Source: Rossellomorea sp. SC111
GTDB taxonomy: Bacteria > Bacillota > Bacilli > Bacillales > Bacillaceae_B
Direction: 5' to 3'
Assembly: GCF_024733565.1 (NCBI RefSeq)
Contig: NZ_JANIOC010000006.1
Coordinates: forward strand, 186,001-250,000
Length of the DNA: 64,000 bases
In this document: piece after piece, positions 9,039-17,984 of the stretch
Layout of the letters: the number at the start of each line of letters is the position of its first letter
Numbering within the stretch: position 1 is the stretch's first letter
Notes under the pieces: generated by a model
Told to the model about the DNA's origin: nothing
The model's input: the letters and a program-made list of their open reading frames with translations, nothing else
The model's database searches: none
Position numbers and translations under genes: made by a program

Positions 9039-10076
9039 GTGAGCGATCGTAAAGCAGCCTTAGATATGGCGTTAAAACAAATAGAAAAGCAGTTTGGTAA
9101 AGGCTCAATCATGAAGCTTGGGGAGAAAACGGACAGAAACGTAGTAACATGTCCAAGTGGTTCACTAGCACTGGACGCTGCTCTTGGAATAGGCGGATAT
9201 CCACGTGGAAGGATCATTGAGGTGTATGGTCCCGAATCATCCGGTAAAACAACCGTGGCACTTCATGCGATAGCAGAGGTACAGGCTCAGGGCGGGCAGG
9301 CAGCATTCATCGATGCTGAGCACGCACTTGATCCCGAGTATGCTCAAAAGCTTGGGGTAAACATAGATGAATTATTGCTTTCACAACCAGATACAGGTGA
9401 GCAGGCATTGGAAATCGCTGAAGCTCTTGTACGTAGTGGAGCGGTGGACGCCATCGTTATCGACTCTGTTGCAGCCCTTGTACCGAAAGCAGAAATCGAA
9501 GGAGAGATGGGAGACGCTCACGTTGGTCTTCAAGCCCGTTTGATGTCACAGGCCCTTCGTAAACTTTCCGGTGCCATCAATAAATCGAAGACCATCGCCA
9601 TATTCATTAACCAGATCCGTGAGAAGGTCGGGGTCATGTTCGGTAATCCTGAAACGACTCCCGGGGGACGTGCACTGAAGTTCTATTCTTCCGTACGTTT
9701 GGAAGTCCGCCGTGCCGAAACCCTTAAGCAGGGGAATGAAATGGTAGGAAATAAAACGAAGATCAAAGTAGTGAAAAATAAAGTGGCTCCACCTTTCCGT
9801 GTAGCCGAAGTCGATATCATGTACGGTGAAGGAATCTCCAAAGAAGGTGAAATCGTCGATCTTGGGTCTGAATTGGACATCGTTCAAAAGAGCGGTGCCT
9901 GGTACTCCTACAACGAAGAGCGCCTTGGTCAGGGACGTGAAAACGCGAAGATCTTCCTGAAGGAAAATCCTGAGATCCGTAATGAAATCATGCTGAAGAT
10001 CCGTGAGCATTACGGATTGGATACTGGCCGTGCTGAAACGGACGATCAAGGTGAATTAAGTCTTCTGGAAGACTAA
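9039..10076 (+). CDS. recA: Recombinase RecA
   Basis: RecA drives strand exchange in homologous recombination and stimulates LexA self-cleavage. The product is 345 residues, typical for Bacillus, with Walker A GPESSGKT at residues 64-71, the Walker B region [11 protein letters not shown] and the L2 region preceded by [18 protein letters not shown]. There is no intein. The start is GTG at 9039 with AAAGGAGG at 9025-9032; an upstream in-frame ATG at 8922 lies inside the LexA box region and can be ignored. The C-terminus is acidic as usual. Confidence 0.97.
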   Translation: MSDRKAALDMALKQIEKQFGKGSIMKLGEKTDRNVVTCPSGSLALDAALGIGGYPRGRIIEVYGPESSGKTTVALHAIAEVQAQGGQAAFIDAEHALDPEYAQKLGVNIDELLLSQPDTGEQALEIAEALVRSGAVDAIVIDSVAALVPKAEIEGEMGDAHVGLQARLMSQALRKLSGAINKSKTIAIFINQIREKVGVMFGNPETTPGGRALKFYSSVRLEVRRAETLKQGNEMVGNKTKIKVVKNKVAPPFRVAEVDIMYGEGISKEGEIVDLGSELDIVQKSGAWYSYNEERLGQGRENAKIFLKENPEIRNEIMLKIREHYGLDTGRAETDDQGELSLLED

Positions 10077-10082
10077 GTGGGG

Positions 10083-10120
10083 AAAGAGAAGCAAACATGA
10101 TTTGGTTTGCTTCTCTTTAT
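10083..10120 (+). terminator. Terminator after recA
   Basis: There is a perfect 14-pair stem, AAAGAGAAGCAAAC (10083-10096) with GTTTGCTTCTCTTT (10105-10118), around an 8-base loop. Confidence 0.85.
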
Positions 10121-10361
10121 TATGTATGGGAATACGCGTTTTGGTGGAAAATAGTAACAACCCCTTTTCTGGAAAACGGTGGGTAATCGATACTTGTCAG
10201 GTTATACATACCCGGGAATCACCGGTTGAACCCGCACTTCTAAAAAAAAATGAAAAAGATGGTTTTGATCAAAACACATTTACAAGCCCAATGCGACAGT
10301 GTCAATTTTTGTCGATTACAAAAAAACCCTTGAGAAATCTAGTGATAGAAGGCTCAACCCC
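10121..10361. other. Gene-free stretch between recA and the rny promoter
   Basis: I see no convincing gene in these roughly 240 bases. B. subtilis has pbpX at this point. An 87-codon open frame (10102-10365) lacks a ribosome site, overlaps the recA terminator and does not look like a protein. The stretch is otherwise AT-rich sequence leading into the rny promoter. Confidence 0.6.
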
Positions 10362-10390
10362 TTGACAATAAATTTTCAGAGATTTAAAAT
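10362..10390 (+). promoter_or_regulatory. Vegetative (sigma-A) promoter of rny
   Basis: A perfect -35 box TTGACA (10362-10367) is followed by a 17-base spacer and the -10 box TAAAAT (10385-10390). The rny start codon is 134 bases downstream, leaving a leader of roughly 125 bases. Confidence 0.75.
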
Positions 10391-10523
10391 TAACATGTAT
10401 ATTTTACAAATTTTTCGAATGAATATTTGAAAGCCTAGCGCTGTATATTTTGTTCAAATGAGCAATGTACAAGCCGACATGTAAAAAACATGATGACAGT
10501 TCATAGCAAGAGGAGGTGAAATA

Positions 10524-12083
10524 ATGCAACCCATAACAATCATCTCCATTTTGCTTGGCCTAATCGTCGGTGTAGTTGTTGGATACCTAATTCGTAAGTC
10601 CATTGCTGAAGCAAAGATTGCTGGTGCTAAAGGTTCAGCGGAGCAGATTTTAGAAGATGCGAAGCGCGAGGCAGATGCTCTGAAGAAAGAAGCACTTTTG
10701 GAAGCAAAGGACGAAAATCATAAACTTCGCACTGAAATGGAAAACGACCTTCGTGAACGAAGAAATGAATTGCAAAAACAAGAAAATCGTTTGATGCAAA
10801 AAGAGGAAAACCTCGATCGGAAAGATGAATCGCTTGATAAGCGTGAAGGCTTACTCGAGAGAAAAGAGGGGACTCTTAACGAGAGACAACAACATATTGA
10901 AGAGACGGAAAGCAAAGTGGACGAGATGGTACGATCACAGCAAACAGAGCTAGAACGTATCTCAAGCCTGACTCGTGATGAAGCGAAAGGAATCATCCTT
11001 GACCGCGTTGAAAATGAACTCTCCCATGATATCGCCATCATGGTCAGAGAGCATGAAACCCGTGCGAAGGAAGATGCAGATAAGAAGGCGAAAGAAGTCC
11101 TTTCACTGGCTATTCAACGTTGTGCTGCCGAACATGTGGCAGAAACAACGGTCAGTGTTGTGAATCTACCGAATGATGAGATGAAAGGTCGAATTATTGG
11201 GCGGGAAGGACGTAACATTCGTACGCTGGAAACACTTACGGGAATTGATTTGATAATCGATGATACTCCTGAAGCAGTTATTCTTTCTGGTTTTGATCCG
11301 ATTCGTAGAGAAACGGCTCGAATTGCATTAGAGAAATTAGTTCAGGATGGACGTATCCACCCTGCACGAATTGAAGAAATGGTGGATAAATCCCGCCGTG
11401 AAGTGGATGAGTATATCCGGGAAATTGGTGAACAGACAACTTTCGAAGTAGGCGTTCATGGGCTTCATCCGGATTTGATCAAGATCTTGGGACGTTTGAA
11501 GTATCGTACAAGTTACGGTCAAAACGTTTTAAAACACTCAATGGAAGTGGCCTATCTATCCGGACTACTCGCAGCAGAGCTTGGTGAGGATGAAAGACTC
11601 GCCAAACGCGCCGGATTGCTTCATGATATCGGTAAAGCGATCGACCATGAAGTGGAAGGAAGCCACGTCGAAATTGGTGTAGAGCTTGCAACGAAGTACA
11701 AAGAGCATCCTGTTGTCATCAACAGTATTGCTTCTCACCACGGAGATACAGAGCCAACGTCCATCATTGCCGTACTGGTTGCTGCAGCCGATGCTTTATC
11801 TGCTGCCCGACCTGGAGCAAGAAGTGAGACGCTTGAGAACTACATCCGTCGACTGGAGAAACTTGAAGAAATCTCAGAGTCATATGAAGGCGTTGAGAAA
11901 TCCTTCGCAATCCAGGCTGGCCGTGAAGTACGTATCATGGTTAGGCCGGAAGCCATTGACGATCTGGAATCCCACCGATTGGCAAGGGATATCCGTAAAC
12001 GTATTGAAGATGAGCTTGACTATCCAGGCCATATTAAAGTAACGGTCATCCGTGAAACAAGGGCCGTCGAATACGCAAAATAA
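10524..12083 (+). CDS. rny: Ribonuclease Y
   Basis: This membrane-anchored endoribonuclease initiates bulk mRNA decay and processes riboswitch and operon transcripts in Bacillus. It is 519 residues, the family length. A single N-terminal transmembrane helix (residues about 3-24) is followed by a long, highly charged coiled coil (about 30-200). A KH RNA-binding domain with [17 protein letters not shown] comes next, then an HD domain with [12 protein letters not shown] and ASHHGD holding the metal ligands. The ribosome site AGAGGAGGTG is strong. It is followed by a terminator and then ymdB, as in B. subtilis. Confidence 0.96.
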   Translation: MQPITIISILLGLIVGVVVGYLIRKSIAEAKIAGAKGSAEQILEDAKREADALKKEALLEAKDENHKLRTEMENDLRERRNELQKQENRLMQKEENLDRKDESLDKREGLLERKEGTLNERQQHIEETESKVDEMVRSQQTELERISSLTRDEAKGIILDRVENELSHDIAIMVREHETRAKEDADKKAKEVLSLAIQRCAAEHVAETTVSVVNLPNDEMKGRIIGREGRNIRTLETLTGIDLIIDDTPEAVILSGFDPIRRETARIALEKLVQDGRIHPARIEEMVDKSRREVDEYIREIGEQTTFEVGVHGLHPDLIKILGRLKYRTSYGQNVLKHSMEVAYLSGLLAAELGEDERLAKRAGLLHDIGKAIDHEVEGSHVEIGVELATKYKEHPVVINSIASHHGDTEPTSIIAVLVAAADALSAARPGARSETLENYIRRLEKLEEISESYEGVEKSFAIQAGREVRIMVRPEAIDDLESHRLARDIRKRIEDELDYPGHIKVTVIRETRAVEYAK

Positions 12084-12086
12084 GAG

Positions 12087-12128
12087 GTTGACTCGAGGAG
12101 GGATATCCCTTTCGAGTCAGCTTTTTTT
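12087..12128 (+). terminator. Terminator after rny
   Basis: GTTGACTCGA (12087-12096) pairs with TCGAGTCAGC (12112-12121) with one G-T pair, followed by a T7 run. Confidence 0.85.
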
Positions 12129-12245
12129 ATCTCTTTCTATCATCCGTCGCAGAATGGATGTTGGATTTTATAAGGATGATTAGGCGACAGATTATTTGTG
12201 ATACAATAATGACAAGGATGAATACATATAGAGAAGGGAATTTTA

Positions 12246-13049
12246 ATGAAAATATTATTTGTTGGAGACGTAGTAGGTTCAATGGGCCGTGAAATGATTA
12301 CAGAATACCTGCCTAAGTTAAAGAGGAAGCATTCACCGGATTTTACGATCGTAAATGGGGAAAATGCTGCATCAGGAAGAGGAATAACTGAGAAAATATA
12401 TAAACAATTCATACAAGATGGTGCCAATATGGTCACGCTGGGAAATCACACATGGGACAATAAGGATATCTTTAATTTTATCGACTCATCGAAACAAATG
12501 GTGAGGCCGGCTAATTTCCCGGAAGGAACGCCGGGAAGCGGTTTGGTGTTCGGGGAGGTGTACGGTAAAGAGGTTGCGGTCATCAATGCTCAAGGAAGGA
12601 CGTTTATGCCTCCACTTGATGATCCATTCAAAGCTCTTGATGAGCTTGTAGATGAGGCGAAAAAGAGAACATCCGTGATTTTCGTTGATTTTCATGCAGA
12701 AGCAACAAGTGAGAAGCAGGCTGTAGGGTGGTTTCTGGATGGCCGCGTGTCTGCAGTGATTGGAACACACACACATGTTCAAACGGCGGACAACCGGATC
12801 CTTCCAAATGGGACAGCCTTTATGTGTGATGTTGGTATGACCGGACCATACGATGAGGTATTGGGAATGAGTAGGGATTCTGTTCTAAGGAGGTTCCAGA
12901 CCAGTCTTCCTGTCCGTTTTGAAGTACCGAAGGCCGGTCGTAAAATCCTGAGTGCTTGTTTAATCGATATTGATCAGAAGTCGGGGAAATCTAAAAAAAT
13001 CGAGCGCATATTGATCAACGAAGACCATCCATTTATGGCAGAATATTAA
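12246..13049 (+). CDS. ymdB: YmdB family metallophosphoesterase
   Basis: This is a 2',3'-cyclic nucleotide phosphodiesterase of the calcineurin-like YmdB family, which influences biofilm versus motility decisions and acts with RNase Y in B. subtilis. Metal-binding motifs are in order: FVGDVVGSMGR near the N-terminus, VNGENAASGRG, GNHTWDNKDI, VDFHAEATSEK and GTHTHVQTAD. It is 267 residues, standard for the family. It has its own ribosome site GAGAAGGG and is separated from rny by a terminator. Confidence 0.92.
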   Translation: MKILFVGDVVGSMGREMITEYLPKLKRKHSPDFTIVNGENAASGRGITEKIYKQFIQDGANMVTLGNHTWDNKDIFNFIDSSKQMVRPANFPEGTPGSGLVFGEVYGKEVAVINAQGRTFMPPLDDPFKALDELVDEAKKRTSVIFVDFHAEATSEKQAVGWFLDGRVSAVIGTHTHVQTADNRILPNGTAFMCDVGMTGPYDEVLGMSRDSVLRRFQTSLPVRFEVPKAGRKILSACLIDIDQKSGKSKKIERILINEDHPFMAEY

Positions 13050-13077
13050 ATGTTTTCCTTCCTTTTTCGGTGTTACC

Positions 13078-13103
13078 GGAATGATTTGTCCATTTCCTGA
13101 ATA
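13078..13103 (+). promoter_or_regulatory. Candidate sigma-H promoter of spoVS
   Basis: CGGAATG (13078-13084), a 12-base spacer and CCTGAAT (13097-13103) resemble the sigma-H consensus (AGGAWWW, then RNNGAAT). B. subtilis spoVS is sigma-H dependent. The match is imperfect at both ends. Confidence 0.4.
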
Positions 13104-13185
13104 TAGTATCAGTGGAATCATTTATACCAAGTTTGTTCTTTACCACGGACATACGGTATGGGGGAAATGACAAGGAGGAAAAGGA

Positions 13186-13446
13186 ATGGAAATATTAAAA
13201 GTTTCAGCAAAATCTAATCCTAATTCTGTAGCTGGTGCACTCGCCGGTGTTCTTCGTGAGAGAGGAGGAGCTGAAATACAAGCAATCGGTGCAGGAGCTT
13301 TAAATCAAGCGGTCAAGGCTGTTGCCATTGCAAGAGGCTTTGTGGCTCCCAGTGGTTTAGATTTAATATGTATTCCTGCGTTTACAGATATTCTGATCGA
13401 TGGAGAAGAACGTACGGCGATAAAGTTAATCGTGGAACCGAGATAA
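13186..13446 (+). CDS. spoVS: Stage V sporulation protein S
   Basis: SpoVS is an 86-residue Alba-like protein required for coat assembly and core dehydration at stage V of sporulation; null mutants in B. subtilis also affect septation. The sequence starts MEILKVSAKSNPNSVAGALA and is near-identical to that remembered for other Bacillus species. It has a strong ribosome site AAGGAGG at 13171-13177. It is a secure sporulation marker for the host. Confidence 0.96.
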   Translation: MEILKVSAKSNPNSVAGALAGVLRERGGAEIQAIGAGALNQAVKAVAIARGFVAPSGLDLICIPAFTDILIDGEERTAIKLIVEPR

Positions 13447-13454
13447 TAAACCAT

Positions 13455-13495
13455 AGGCTGTTCATTAAAGGGGACCCTTTAGTGGACAGCCTTTA
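13455..13495 (+). terminator. Terminator after spoVS
   Basis: An 18-pair stem (13455-13472 with 13475-13492) has two G-T pairs and a 2-base loop, an unusually tight hairpin. Only a short T-rich tail follows. Confidence 0.7.
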
Positions 13496-13546
13496 TACTA
13501 TGAACAAATATACATATATGAAAAGAAACGGAAAGGAAGACCAAAT

Positions 13547-14470
13547 ATGATATTTGATGCACACTGTGATGTTTTGATGAAACTATATTTAGAGCCGGGG
13601 AGTGGAGCCTTTCAATCAAAGAGTTCCTTACATATTACATATCCTCAACTCATTCAAAGCAGTAGTAAAGTACAGTTGTTCGCAATTTATATCCCATCTT
13701 ACCTGAAGCCGGGGCAACGGTTTCAAGCAGCACTTGAAATGGTGAATCTGTTTCATAATCAGATCCTTAAGCCAAACCCTAAACTGAAATTCGTCACCTG
13801 TAAAAACGATATAAAACACCTTGAGGAAGATGAAATAGGAGCAATGCTGACACTGGAAGGTGCCGAAGCAGTGGAGGAGGATCTTACGAAGCTCGAGATC
13901 CTTTACAGGCTGGGAGTCCGGTCAGTCGGTTTAACGTGGAATTGGGCAAATGCAGCAGCAGATGGTGCGCTTGAACCAAGAGGGAGCGGGCTGACTAACT
14001 TCGGGGAGGAAATCATATCCTTCTTAAATGAGAAAAGACTTTGGACAGATGTCTCCCATTTATGTGAAAAAGCATTCTGGGATGTGATGGATTCAGCTGA
14101 ATATCCAATAGCCTCCCACTCTAATGCCTACTCGATCTGTCCCAATCCACGAAACCTAAAGAATGATCAAATTGAGGCACTCATCAAGAAAAACAGTGTG
14201 ATGGGCATCACCTTTGTCCCGCCGTTTTTAAACAAGAAAGGGACAGCGGAGATTTCTGATGTAGTCCGCCATATCGAACATATATGCAGTCTCGGAGGTG
14301 AGGACCATATCGGATTTGGCTCAGACTTCGACGGTATATCCGAAACCGTACAGGGCCTATCCTCATACATTCACTATGGTAACCTAATCAACACCCTCCA
14401 ACGATACTACAGTGAAAAGCTAGTGGAAAAATTCTTATTCCTGAACTTCTTTGAGAGACTACCTGATTGA
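13547..14470 (+). CDS. Membrane dipeptidase family (peptidase M19) protein
   Basis: This is a zinc dipeptidase of the renal dipeptidase/M19 family, an amidohydrolase-fold TIM barrel that hydrolyses dipeptides, often with a C-terminal D-residue. It is 307 residues, matching bacterial members. Metal ligand motifs are visible: FDAHCD at the N-terminus, LTLEGAEAVEED carrying the bridging Glu, ASHSNAYSICPNPRN, and GFGSDFDGI near the C-terminus. There is no signal peptide, so it is probably cytosolic. It replaces the tdh-kbl pair found here in B. subtilis. Confidence 0.88.
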   Translation: MIFDAHCDVLMKLYLEPGSGAFQSKSSLHITYPQLIQSSSKVQLFAIYIPSYLKPGQRFQAALEMVNLFHNQILKPNPKLKFVTCKNDIKHLEEDEIGAMLTLEGAEAVEEDLTKLEILYRLGVRSVGLTWNWANAAADGALEPRGSGLTNFGEEIISFLNEKRLWTDVSHLCEKAFWDVMDSAEYPIASHSNAYSICPNPRNLKNDQIEALIKKNSVMGITFVPPFLNKKGTAEISDVVRHIEHICSLGGEDHIGFGSDFDGISETVQGLSSYIHYGNLINTLQRYYSEKLVEKFLFLNFFERLPD

Positions 14471-14513
14471 TTACAAATGAAGCTGGGACAAAAGTGTTTA
14501 ATTAAAAAGAAAG

Positions 14514-14562
14514 TCCGAACGATCATTCGAAATTCTTTTTTGAAATCAGATCGTTCGGATTC
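14514..14562. other. Long hairpin after the dipeptidase gene
   Basis: TCCGAACGAT (14514-14523) and ATCGTTCGGA (14550-14559) are perfect inverted repeats around a 26-base centre that can itself fold. It may act as a terminator, but no clear T-run follows. It begins shortly after the phrase GCTGGGACA at 14482-14490, whose near-complement recurs near 15130. Confidence 0.5.
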
Positions 14563-14613
14563 ATCATTTGGCTGTTAACGTACATATTTATGTTTTAGAT
14601 GTAGTGAGTAGTG

Positions 14614-14739
14614 GTTGATTTCCGTTCCAGGTGCTCGCTTTCCGCGGGGCGTGAGTTGAGCCTCCTCGGGCTTCGCCCTGCGGGGTCTCAACTTTCCCGC
14701 AATTCCCGCAGGAGTCGAGCACCTGGAACGGAAATCAAC
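14614..14739 (-). repeat. Imperfect palindromic intergenic repeat, copy 1
   Basis: This 126-base unit has perfect 24-base terminal inverted repeats (14614-14637 and 14716-14739). Its GC-rich interior can fold (CGGGCTTCGCCCTG). Its reverse complement aligns along its full length with copy 2, including the shared words CCCCGCAGG, GAGGAGGC and CGGAAATC. Such units are common between genes in Bacillaceae. No coding capacity or transposase is present. Confidence 0.85.
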
Positions 14740-14938
14740 TTTCCAAGCGTAAGCGTCTCACTATAATTGCTACACGATTGCATACCCCAATTTCTATTCT
14801 ATTAGTTTCAGTGACGGATTTCAGTTAATCATACAAATACTCTTTCTTACCTGATGTGAATGATCCATACTGCTCCGACATACCGGGACTATATTATTCT
14901 GCTAAAGCAATCGATGTATATAGCAGGTTCTAGCTGTT

Positions 14939-15058
14939 GATTGGAGTGCAAGACGAAGACTCCTACGGGAAAAGCGGAATAGGTAAGACCCCGCAGGAGC
15001 GTCTGCGACGAGGAGGCAAGCCGAACGCCCGAGGAAAGCGAAGTCTTGCACGGAAATC
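14939..15058 (+). repeat. Imperfect palindromic intergenic repeat, copy 2
   Basis: This 120-base copy is in the opposite orientation to copy 1. The terminal arms are more diverged: GATTGGAGTGCAAGAC (14939-14954) against GTCTTGCACGGAAATC (15043-15058), with TGCAAGAC/GTCTTGCA preserved exactly, which suggests compensatory change that keeps the stem. The interior retains AAGACCCCGCAGGAGCG. Confidence 0.82.
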
Positions 15059-15328
15059 TGGCAGCGGTGTAACAGGTGATCCTAACTAATTGGTTGATTG
15101 TTCGTCTTTAGAGGAACAAGAGTTAGTTATGTCCCATCCTCACTTGTGCCGATATGGACGTGTTTCGAATGATAATCTCTTCAATACAGTAGTGATTTAA
15201 AGAGAAAAGTGATAAACTGATAGAGTAAATATATGAAAATGCTGCATCAGTAATAGATGATCGATCCTAATGAAGAGAATATGCTTCAACAATAGATGTT
15301 GCAAATAATGAATGAAGGGGTGTAATGA
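15059..15328. other. Remainder of the 14.5-15.3 kb gene-free region
   Basis: I see no gene here. A pair of loosely similar 24-27-base direct repeats (about 15238-15263 and 15276-15301, sharing AATAGATG) precedes korA. TTAGTTATGTCCCA near 15122-15135 is the approximate complement of the GGGACA motif near 14485. The promoter of korA must be here, but I could not place it with confidence. Confidence 0.4.
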
Positions 15329-17071
15329 ATGAAGGAACAGCTTTCATGGAAAGTTGGCGGACAGCAGGGTGAAGGTATTGAGAGTACAGGTGAAATCTTT
15401 TCCATGGCCCTCAATCGCCTTGGATATTTCTTATATGGTTACCGCCATTTCTCCTCCCGTATTAAAGGAGGACATACAAATAATAAGATCCGTGTAAGCA
15501 CCACTCAAGTTCGTGCGATTGCTGATGATTTAGATATTTTGGTTGCATTTGACCAGGAAACGATTGATGTCAATTATAAAGAATTACATAGCGATGGCGT
15601 TATGATCGCCGATGCGAAATTCAAACCTGTGAAACCTGAAGATACGGATGCATCCCTATACGTTGTACCCTTCACTGAATTAGCGACGGAGCTCGGGACT
15701 TCCCTTATGAAGAACATGGTGGCAGTTGGGGCTACCTGTGCCGTTCTCAACCTGGATCCAAATGTTTTCAAGGAAGTAGTGGAAGAAATCTTTGGTCGTA
15801 AAGGTGAAACGGTCGTGGAGAAAAATATGGAAGCGATTAAGCAGGGATTCGCGACGATGAAAGCAGAACTCGGTGACAAGGTCGGTTCACTGCAACTGAG
15901 AGAAGCAGACGGGAAAAAACGCATGTTCATGATCGGTAACGACGCCATTGCACTAGGTGCATTGGCAGGAGGCGTTCGTTTGATGGCAGCTTATCCGATT
16001 ACGCCTGCTTCTGAGATCATGGAGTATCTTATTAAGAAGCTTCCAATGGTCGGCGGGACCGTCATCCAAACAGAGGATGAAATTGCAGCGGCCACTATGG
16101 CAATTGGAGCGAACTACGGAGGGATCCGTTCCTTCACGGCTTCAGCAGGACCAGGGCTCTCACTCATGATGGAAGCGATAGGGCTATCGGGGATGACAGA
16201 ACAGCCACTGGTTGTAGTGGATACGCAGCGCGGGGGACCGTCTACAGGGTTGCCTACGAAACAGGAACAATCCGATTTGATGGCGATGATTTACGGTACC
16301 CACGGAGAAATCCCTAAGATCGTCCTGGCTCCAAGTACAGTTCAGGAAGCTTTTTATGATACAGTGGAAGCTTTTAACCTGGCGGAAGAGTATCAATGCC
16401 CGGTCATCATTCTTTCGGATCTCCAACTTTCCTTAGGTAAACAAACGGTGGAACCACTTGATTACAGTAAAGTGGAAATACGCAGAGGAAAACTTTCTTC
16501 AAACGAATCTGAATTAGAAGAATTAGAGCCTAAGAAATATTATAAGCGCTTTGAAGTGACTGAAGATGGGGTATCACCCCGCGTCATCCCAGGTATGAAA
16601 AATGGGATTCATCATGTCACAGGGGTAGAGCACGATGAAACTGGGAAGCCATCTGAATCTCCTGTGAACAGACAGGCGCAGATGGATAAACGACTGCGGA
16701 AACTTGAGAAAATCAAATTCCAAACTCCAATACACACACATGCTCCTCATGAAGAGCCTGACTTATTATTAGTAGGTTTCAACTCCACTCGCGGGGTGAT
16801 TGAAGAATCGATGGGTCGTTTGGAAGCCGATGGATTGAAAGTGAATCATGCCCACGTCCGTTTAATCCATCCTTTCCCTGCAGATGAATTGGAACTATTA
16901 ATGCAAACTGCGAAGAAAGTGGTCGTGATTGAGAATAACGCTACCGGTCAATTAGCCAATATTATCAAAATGAATGTAGGCTACGGGAATAAAATCGTTA
17001 AAATGACAAAGTATGATGGCACACCATACTTACCAAATGAAATTCATTCAAGATGTAAGGAGTTGAACTGA
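15329..17071 (+). CDS. korA: 2-oxoacid:ferredoxin oxidoreductase, fused gamma-alpha subunit
   Basis: Together with KorB this forms a thiamine diphosphate and iron-sulfur enzyme that oxidatively decarboxylates a 2-oxoacid to its acyl-CoA with ferredoxin as acceptor; 2-oxoglutarate is the usual substrate for this two-subunit type. Residues about 1-185 are the gamma domain (GGQQGEGIESTGEIF). The rest is the alpha part, starting with a pyrimidine-binding domain that contains AAYPITPASEIMEYL and later the swivel domain. It is 580 residues, typical for fused KorA of Bacillus. Its stop is 3 bases before korB. The substrate assignment is from family, not from visible residues. Confidence 0.9.
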   Translation: MKEQLSWKVGGQQGEGIESTGEIFSMALNRLGYFLYGYRHFSSRIKGGHTNNKIRVSTTQVRAIADDLDILVAFDQETIDVNYKELHSDGVMIADAKFKPVKPEDTDASLYVVPFTELATELGTSLMKNMVAVGATCAVLNLDPNVFKEVVEEIFGRKGETVVEKNMEAIKQGFATMKAELGDKVGSLQLREADGKKRMFMIGNDAIALGALAGGVRLMAAYPITPASEIMEYLIKKLPMVGGTVIQTEDEIAAATMAIGANYGGIRSFTASAGPGLSLMMEAIGLSGMTEQPLVVVDTQRGGPSTGLPTKQEQSDLMAMIYGTHGEIPKIVLAPSTVQEAFYDTVEAFNLAEEYQCPVIILSDLQLSLGKQTVEPLDYSKVEIRRGKLSSNESELEELEPKKYYKRFEVTEDGVSPRVIPGMKNGIHHVTGVEHDETGKPSESPVNRQAQMDKRLRKLEKIKFQTPIHTHAPHEEPDLLLVGFNSTRGVIEESMGRLEADGLKVNHAHVRLIHPFPADELELLMQTAKKVVVIENNATGQLANIIKMNVGYGNKIVKMTKYDGTPYLPNEIHSRCKELN

Positions 17072-17074
17072 TCC

Positions 17075-17941
17075 ATGGCTACCTTCAAAGATTTCAGGAA
17101 TAATGTTAAACCAAACTGGTGTCCTGGATGTGGTGACTTCTCGGTACAAGCTGCGATCCAACGGGCTTCTGCCAATGTGGGTCTGGATCCGGAACAGTTA
17201 GCGGTCGTTTCAGGGATCGGATGTTCGGGACGTATTTCCGGATACATCAATTCTTACGGCTTTCACGGAATCCATGGGCGGTCACTTCCGATTGCCCAAG
17301 GATTGAAGATGGCCAATAAAGATTTAACCGTCATCGCTTCAGGCGGGGATGGGGATGGATTCGCCATCGGTCTTGGGCATACGATTCATGCCATTCGCCG
17401 GAATGTTGATGTCACATATATTGTAATGGACAATCAAATTTATGGATTAACAAAAGGACAAACGTCTCCACGTTCGTCCGCCGGGTTCAAAACCAAGTCT
17501 ACGCCACAGGGATCGATCGAACAGGCACTTGCCCCAATGGAAATGGCCCTTTCGGCAGGAGCAACCTTTGTCGCTCAAAGCTTCTCTTCTGACTTGAAAG
17601 AGCTGACGGCATTAATCGAAGCGGGACTTAACCATAAAGGTTTTTCCCTGATCAATGTATTCAGCCCTTGTGTCACATATAATAAAATCAATACGTACGA
17701 TTGGTTCAAGGAGAACCTGACAAAGCTCGGTGATGTAGAAGGATATGACCCATCGAATCGGGAGCAAGCCATGAATACTCTTATGGAGAAGGATGGACTG
17801 GTTACTGGCTTGATTTATCAAAACAATGAACAGCCATCCTACCAGGACTTGGTGTCAGGTTATTCCGAAGAGCCTCTCAGCACTCATGATTTAAAATTAG
17901 ATGAAAGTAAATTTGATGAATTAGTGAAAGAATTTATGTAA
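17075..17941 (+). CDS. korB: 2-oxoacid:ferredoxin oxidoreductase beta subunit
   Basis: This is the beta subunit, which binds the thiamine diphosphate pyrophosphate and one [4Fe-4S] cluster. Visible motifs are NWCPGCGDF near residue 14, GIGCSGRISGYINSYGFHG, and the diphosphate-Mg loop GGDGDGFAIGLGH followed by MDNQIYGLTKGQTSPRS. It is 288 residues, the family length. It is coupled to korA (3-base gap). In many Bacillus genomes the next gene is miaB; here a 29-kb block intervenes. Confidence 0.92.
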   Translation: MATFKDFRNNVKPNWCPGCGDFSVQAAIQRASANVGLDPEQLAVVSGIGCSGRISGYINSYGFHGIHGRSLPIAQGLKMANKDLTVIASGGDGDGFAIGLGHTIHAIRRNVDVTYIVMDNQIYGLTKGQTSPRSSAGFKTKSTPQGSIEQALAPMEMALSAGATFVAQSFSSDLKELTALIEAGLNHKGFSLINVFSPCVTYNKINTYDWFKENLTKLGDVEGYDPSNREQAMNTLMEKDGLVTGLIYQNNEQPSYQDLVSGYSEEPLSTHDLKLDESKFDELVKEFM

Positions 17942-17947
17942 TGGAAG

Positions 17948-17984
17948 AAACCGGACTCCTTTTTAGGGGCCCGGTTTGTTTTTT
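17948..17984 (+). terminator. Terminator after korB
   Basis: AAACCGG (17948-17954) pairs with CCGGTTT (17971-17977) and is followed by a T-rich tail. It overlaps the 3' end of the convergent coiled-coil gene. Confidence 0.8.

Noticed and set aside
9546..10049. 167-codon frame antisense to recA
   Set aside because: It is a codon-bias shadow of recA with no ribosome site or family likeness.
10102..10365. 87-codon open frame between recA and rny
   Set aside because: It has no ribosome site, starts inside the recA terminator, has an unnatural composition and overlaps the rny promoter.
14614..15058. The two palindromic repeats as an insertion sequence or CRISPR array
   Set aside because: There is no transposase, no target duplication that I can see and no short regularly spaced repeats. 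They are two diverged long palindromes.
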